Origin: CAIUVD01 sp044338255
GTDB taxonomy: Bacteria; Planctomycetota; UBA11346
DNA length: 9,878 bases
Assembly: GCA_044338255.1 (NCBI GenBank)
Contig: JBIILZ010000131.1
Location: forward strand, 1-9,878
Direction: 5' to 3'
This document shows positions 7,159-9,878 of this stretch, in pieces. Each line of letters opens with the position of its first letter. Positions within the stretch are counted from its first letter, which is position 1. The position numbers and the translations under genes were made by a program. A model generated the notes under the pieces. The model was not told where the DNA came from and did not search any database. It saw nothing but the letters and a program-made list of their open reading frames with translations.

Positions 7159-7684
7159 CGGGATTTCCTAAAATACTGACGTACCAGGGTTACTCTAGAC
7201 GGCAGCATCGCGGTCGGACCGACAATTCAAACTGCCCGCCGTCTCGTCGTCAGCATGGTTAGCGGCGGACGCGGGAGCCGAGCGTGGCGACTCGCGATCA
7301 TCAGCCTGGCAATCAGCCGGATGGAAGTCCTTGGCCTTAGTTTCAACCCAAAACGCAATTGCGGCCCGCCAGCGGCGTGCGGGGCGTGCATGAGACTCGC
7401 CATGGCGGAGCCATTCCAGGGCCTCTCGCAGCGGCCGTTTGCAGGTGCTCGATGACGACGGTGGGACAGTGGTGATTACCCCCTTGGCGGGGTGTGCGCT
7501 ACGCCAGCTACTGTTAATTGCTCACCCCCGGCCCGACGATGCGCACTGCCGCGGGCCGAAAATCATCTTGTTCACCATTTTACTCACGCTCTTATTCATC
7601 TTATTAATAAACTAAGTTGAATTGGCATTCGACCATCTGTCCCTCTGATAAACTCGACGATAAATGTTTTAAAAAGGATTTTTC
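7159..7684. other. divergent intergenic region between nrdJ and glycerate kinase
   Basis: The 526 bp separate two divergent starts, so promoters for both genes should lie here. No strong sigma70 pair stands out. The nrdJ side has TTGAAT (minus strand) within 7224-7231 but no well-spaced -10. The glycerate-kinase side, about 7560-7684, is abruptly AT-rich (TTATTAATAA at 7601, TTGAAT at 7617, GATAAA at 7647) and is the likelier promoter zone. Inverted repeats are ACCCC/GGGGT at 7478-7493 and CGGCCCG/CGGGCCG at 7529-7558 (7-bp arms, 16-base loop), neither followed by a T-run. A 66-codon frame at 7255-7455 has no ribosome binding site or family resemblance. I see no RNA gene or riboswitch. Confidence 0.6.
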
Positions 7685-9058
7685 ATGGAAGAGCGAGCAG
7701 ATAGCCGACTCAGCTTAGGATCGAACAGGTCTTTCATTCAACACTTGTTGAAGGCCGGGCTGCAGGCCGTCGATCCGGCAAACGCCGTCGCTCAGCACCT
7801 CACCGTGGAAAGTGGTCACCATCTGCGCGCCACCGGCGGCTGGGCCGCCGATCTGCGTGAAACCGGCCGGGTGATCGTGATCGGCGCCGGCAAGGGCACC
7901 GCGCCCATGGCCCAGGCGGTGGAACACCTGCTCGGCCAACGCATCGATCGGGGACGGGTCGTGGTCAAGGATGGCCATGGCCTGCCGCTGACGCGAATCA
8001 GCAGCCTTGAGGCCAGTCATCCCGTGCCCGATGCCCGCGGCGCCGCCGCCGCCACCCTGCTCGCCAATGAAATAACCGGACTTGCGGCCGCCGATGTCGT
8101 GATCGTCCTGCTTTCCGGGGGCGCCTCGGCGCTGCTGCCGGCTCCCCGGGAAGGCCTGAGCCTGGCCGACAAGCAGGCGACGTCGCGGCTGCTGCTGGCC
8201 AGCGGCGTGGCCATCAATGACCTCAATGCCGTGCGCAAACACCTCTCGTGGCTCAAGGGCGGACAGCTCGCCCGGCTGGCCCAGCCGGCCCGCGTCCTCT
8301 GCCTGGCGGTATCCGATGTCCTCGGCGATGACCTCGGCACCATCGGCAGCGGACCGTTCGCGCCCGATGCCACGCGCTTTACTGATGTTGCCGCCATCAT
8401 CGACCGCGCCGGACTGACAGATCGCCTGCCGCCTGCCGTCCGCGACCTGATCCAGCGGGGAGTCGCTGGCCAGGAGGCGGAAACGCCGTTCCCTGGCGAT
8501 CCTTGTTTCGCCCAGGTCCATCACGTCATCGTCGCCAGCAATGACCAGGCTGTAGCCGCGATCGCCGCTCGCGCCCAGGCCGAAGGCTGGCACGTGGAAT
8601 GCCGTTATGAGCCGTTGCAGGGCGAGGCCGCCGAAGCCGGAAGAGCCTTCGCCCGCCGCGCCCTCGCCCGGGCCGGCCGGCCGACGGTGCTGATCGCCGG
8701 CGGCGAGACCACCGTGACCCTCGGCGATCAGCCCGGCCTGGGCGGACGCAATCAGGAATTCGCCCTCGCCGCCGCCGAGATTCTTGCCCAGCCTGCAGAA
8801 AAGGGGGAATTATTGATCGAAATCCTCGCCGCCGGCACCGATGGCAATGATGGTCCGACAGAGGCGGCGGGGGCCGTGGTCGATTCTCGCACGTGGCCAC
8901 GCGCACTGGCCGCGGGGTGGGATCCGCATCGCCACCTCACCGGCCATGATGCCCATCCCCTGCTGACGGCGATTGGCGCCCTGCTCGTGACCGGGCCGAC
9001 ACGGACCAATGTCATGGATGTGGCGATCGCGGTCATCGGCGATCAGGCCGTCAGATGA
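7685..9058 (+). CDS. gckA: glycerate 2-kinase, GckA/TtuD-type, MOFRL family (457 aa)
   Basis: The enzyme phosphorylates D-glycerate with ATP to 2-phosphoglycerate (EC 2.7.1.165), feeding glyoxylate, serine or sugar-acid breakdown into lower glycolysis. The N-terminal Rossmann-like half carries GAGKGTAPM at 67-75, SGGASALL at 144-151, NAVRKHLSWLKGGQLA at 181-196 and SDVLGDDLGTIGSGP at 210-224. The C-terminal MOFRL domain carries GGETTVTL at 339-346, GLGGRNQEFAL at 351-361, AAGTDGNDGPTEAAG at 382-396 and TGPTRTNVMDV at 436-446. The length is normal for the family, and K70 and R355 are likely substrate or ATP contacts. Homologues are often mislabelled hydroxypyruvate reductase (TtuD). The ATG at 7685 has AAGGA six bases upstream, at the end of an AT-rich leader. 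It converges on and overlaps the last 8 bp of the regulator gene. No other glycerate-pathway gene is in view. Confidence 0.95.
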   Translation: MEERADSRLSLGSNRSFIQHLLKAGLQAVDPANAVAQHLTVESGHHLRATGGWAADLRETGRVIVIGAGKGTAPMAQAVEHLLGQRIDRGRVVVKDGHGLPLTRISSLEASHPVPDARGAAAATLLANEITGLAAADVVIVLLSGGASALLPAPREGLSLADKQATSRLLLASGVAINDLNAVRKHLSWLKGGQLARLAQPARVLCLAVSDVLGDDLGTIGSGPFAPDATRFTDVAAIIDRAGLTDRLPPAVRDLIQRGVAGQEAETPFPGDPCFAQVHHVIVASNDQAVAAIAARAQAEGWHVECRYEPLQGEAAEAGRAFARRALARAGRPTVLIAGGETTVTLGDQPGLGGRNQEFALAAAEILAQPAEKGELLIEILAAGTDGNDGPTEAAGAVVDSRTWPRALAAGWDPHRHLTGHDAHPLLTAIGALLVTGPTRTNVMDVAIAVIGDQAVR

Positions 9059-9602
9059 AGATGTCGAGATAGCGCACCACGTCGCTGATCGGCTGGAAGC
9101 CATGCGGCTCGCTGGAACGGAAGAACAGCCCATCACCCGGATGCATCGCGAACGTGGTCGGGCCGACCGTGAACTGCATGCCGCCCTCAAGGACGTAGAT
9201 GAACTCCTCGCCATCGTGGGTCACGGAATGGGATTTGACCTCTCCCCGACGGGCCTCGAAGAGGAAGATCTGCATCCGCTTGCTGCCGAACGAGGCCGCG
9301 AACGGGAAGATCGAATATCCGTTCTCGGTCTTGGTCATGCCCGTGCGGGTCTTGTCGGCGGGAGCGAAAATCGTCGTCTGATCGTCGGTTTCCGCGAGCA
9401 GGGCCGACATCGGCACCCCGAGCGCAGAAGCCAGCTTGACCATGGTCGCGACCGGCGGAATGACATTGCCCTTTTCGATCTTGCAGACCAGGCTCTTGGT
9501 GAAACCGGTGGCATCCGCGAGCTGCTGCTGCGTACGATTCTGCTGGCGGCGCAGGTGACGCACGCGCTCGCCGATGGCGGGAGTCTCCACGGATTTGGGC
9601 AT
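9051..9602 (-). CDS. XRE-family transcriptional regulator with C-terminal cupin domain (183 aa)
   Basis: This is a two-domain regulator: a helix-turn-helix of the Cro/C1 (XRE) type at about residues 11-66 (GERVRHLRRQQNRTQQQLAD, then SLVCKIEKG and LASALGVPMSALL), and a cupin_2 sensor domain at about 110-182 (HDGEEFIYVLEGG at 129-141, PGDGLFFRSSEPHGF at 155-169). Such proteins (PuuR- and SutR-like) sense small molecules through the cupin and bind operators as dimers. The first metal-binding motif is degenerate, with H125 and H129 in place of a close His-x-His, while E133 and H167 are present. The ATG at 9602 is the only start in reach, as no GTG or TTG occurs in the 60 bases before it. No close Shine-Dalgarno is seen (AGGAA is about 20 bases away), so the message may be leaderless or weakly translated. 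Its target is unknown, and the convergent glycerate kinase is a candidate only by position. Confidence 0.93.
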   Translation of the reverse strand: MPKSVETPAIGERVRHLRRQQNRTQQQLADATGFTKSLVCKIEKGNVIPPVATMVKLASALGVPMSALLAETDDQTTIFAPADKTRTGMTKTENGYSIFPFAASFGSKRMQIFLFEARRGEVKSHSVTHDGEEFIYVLEGGMQFTVGPTTFAMHPGDGLFFRSSEPHGFQPISDVVRYLDIFI

Positions 9603-9660
9603 GGAGGCGAGGATGAGGAAGTTTCCTGGGAGGCAACTTTGGATTGAGGAGGTGGCTCGT

Positions 9661-9689
9661 GGGGAGGGCGGTTGGGATGAGGGGTTGGG
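9661..9689 (+). other. canonical G-quadruplex motif upstream of the XRE-cupin gene
   Basis: Five G-runs of three or four (9661-9664, 9666-9668, 9674-9676, 9681-9684, 9687-9689) are separated by loops of 1, 5, 4 and 2 bases, which satisfies the G3+N1-7 rule. The motif sits 59-87 bp upstream of the regulator's ATG, on its template strand, within a 9603-9700 stretch that is strongly purine-biased on the plus strand. A promoter or regulatory role is conjecture. Confidence 0.55.
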
Positions 9690-9712
9690 ATTAATTCGAA
9701 GGGTCTATGAAG

Positions 9713-9737
9713 GGCGTAGGACGGGATTTGAACCCGT
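9713..9737 (-). tRNA. tRNA 3' end only: T-arm plus acceptor 3' strand
   Basis: On the minus strand ACGGG-TTCAAAT-CCCGT forms a perfect 5-bp T-stem with a canonical 7-base loop. It is followed by CCTACGC as the acceptor 3' strand and a C discriminator, and no CCA is encoded. The matching acceptor 5' strand GCGTAGG, the D-arm and the anticodon arm do not appear in the 141 bases to the window end. Hairpin repeat sequence begins immediately at 9738 instead. It could be a truncated tRNA, an integration (att-type) remnant of a tRNA 3' end, or the end of a tRNA interrupted by repeats and continuing outside the window. The amino-acid identity cannot be read. Confidence 0.5.
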
Positions 9738-9797
9738 GATCGGCTCGCGCTTACGCGCGAGGCTGCGGCGGCCGGACATGCCCCGAAGGGCATGTCC
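9738..9797. repeat. 60-bp double-hairpin repeat, copy 1
   Basis: The unit contains two hairpins. CTCGCGC (9744-9750) with a 4-base loop and GCGCGAG (9755-9761) is the first. GGACATGCCC (9774-9783) with loop CGAA and GGGCATGTCC (9788-9797) is the second, a perfect 10-bp stem. On the minus-strand transcript the second loop is UUCG closed by C-G, the very stable cUUCGg tetraloop. It abuts the tRNA 3' end directly. The form resembles REP/BIME-type extragenic palindromes. Confidence 0.85.
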
Positions 9798-9814
9798 TAA
9801 ACGCTGCGCGTTTA
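9798..9814. repeat. hairpin between the two double-hairpin repeats
   Basis: TAAACGC-TGC-GCGTTTA is a perfect 7-bp stem with a 3-base loop, placed directly after the 10-bp hairpin of copy 1. It may be a third module of the same repeat family; whether it also follows copy 2 cannot be seen because the window ends. Confidence 0.6.
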
Positions 9815-9822
9815 CCCTCCTC

Positions 9823-9878
9823 GATCGGCTCGCGCTTGCGCGCGAGGCTGCGGGGGCCGGACATGCCCCGAAGGGCAT
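9823..9878. repeat. 60-bp double-hairpin repeat, copy 2 (cut by the window edge)
   Basis: Direct repeat of 9738-9793 over the 56 bases present, with two differences (A/G in the first loop, C/G between the hairpins). Both hairpins are retained as far as visible. The copy is preceded by CCCTCCTC rather than by tRNA sequence, so the T-arm is not part of the repeat. The 85-bp spacing suggests a short tandem array continuing to the right. Confidence 0.85.

Noticed and set aside
7159..7560. Cobalamin riboswitch upstream of nrdJ
   Set aside because: Some GCCACTG-like fragments occur, but the B12-box and surrounding paired elements could not be assembled in order on the minus strand.
7255..7612. Short plus-strand frames (66 codons at 7255-7455, and an overlapping frame ending in a hydrophobic stretch at about 7612)
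   Set aside because: The first has no ribosome binding site or recognisable family. The second has no ATG start, and its hydrophobic end follows from the AT-rich sequence.
7715..8593. 292-codon minus-strand frame
   Set aside because: Antisense shadow of glycerate 2-kinase, which has complete family motifs and a good ribosome binding site.

Overview
The window is GC-rich bacterial chromosome with dense coding, clear Shine-Dalgarno sites and strong third-position GC bias, which makes many antisense frames look open. A roughly 130 kDa phosphoenolpyruvate-carboxykinase-like enzyme, a B12-dependent ribonucleotide reductase, a four-helix-bundle (S23-type) gene and a glycerate 2-kinase fit several environmental Gram-negative lineages, for example the Planctomycetes/Verrucomicrobia group. 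Nothing here fixes the taxon, so that is an impression only.

Layout. Positions 1-89 (minus) hold the possible start of a gene running off the left edge. Positions 195-3701 (minus) encode a 1168-residue protein, best read as a pyrophosphate-type PEP carboxykinase. Positions 3702-3893 are its upstream region, with a perfect 17-bp palindrome. Positions 3901-4748 form a cassette: 27 tandem copies of the heptamer CTGGTCN, a leader with nested inverted repeats, a 113-residue four-helix-bundle gene on the plus strand, then 18 copies of the same heptamer in inverted orientation (GACCAGN). Three decayed heptamers follow at 4815-4835. Positions 4912-7158 (minus) encode an adenosylcobalamin-dependent ribonucleoside-triphosphate reductase. 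Positions 7159-7684 are a divergent intergenic region that turns AT-rich towards the next gene. Positions 7685-9058 (plus) encode glycerate 2-kinase, which overlaps by 8 bp the convergent XRE-cupin regulator at 9051-9602 (minus). The right end holds a G-quadruplex motif, the T-arm and acceptor 3' strand of a tRNA without the rest of the gene, and two copies of a 60-bp double-hairpin repeat.

How the parts fit. The carboxykinase (PEP/oxaloacetate interconversion), glycerate kinase (glycerate to 2-phosphoglycerate) and ribonucleotide reductase (dNTP supply) are core metabolism, but they are separate transcription units rather than a pathway operon. The cupin regulator could control the glycerate kinase it faces, but only position suggests this. 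The most unusual parts are the heptamer-flanked four-helix cassette, which looks like a self-contained repeat-bounded element, and the tRNA-end and hairpin-repeat junction at the right edge.
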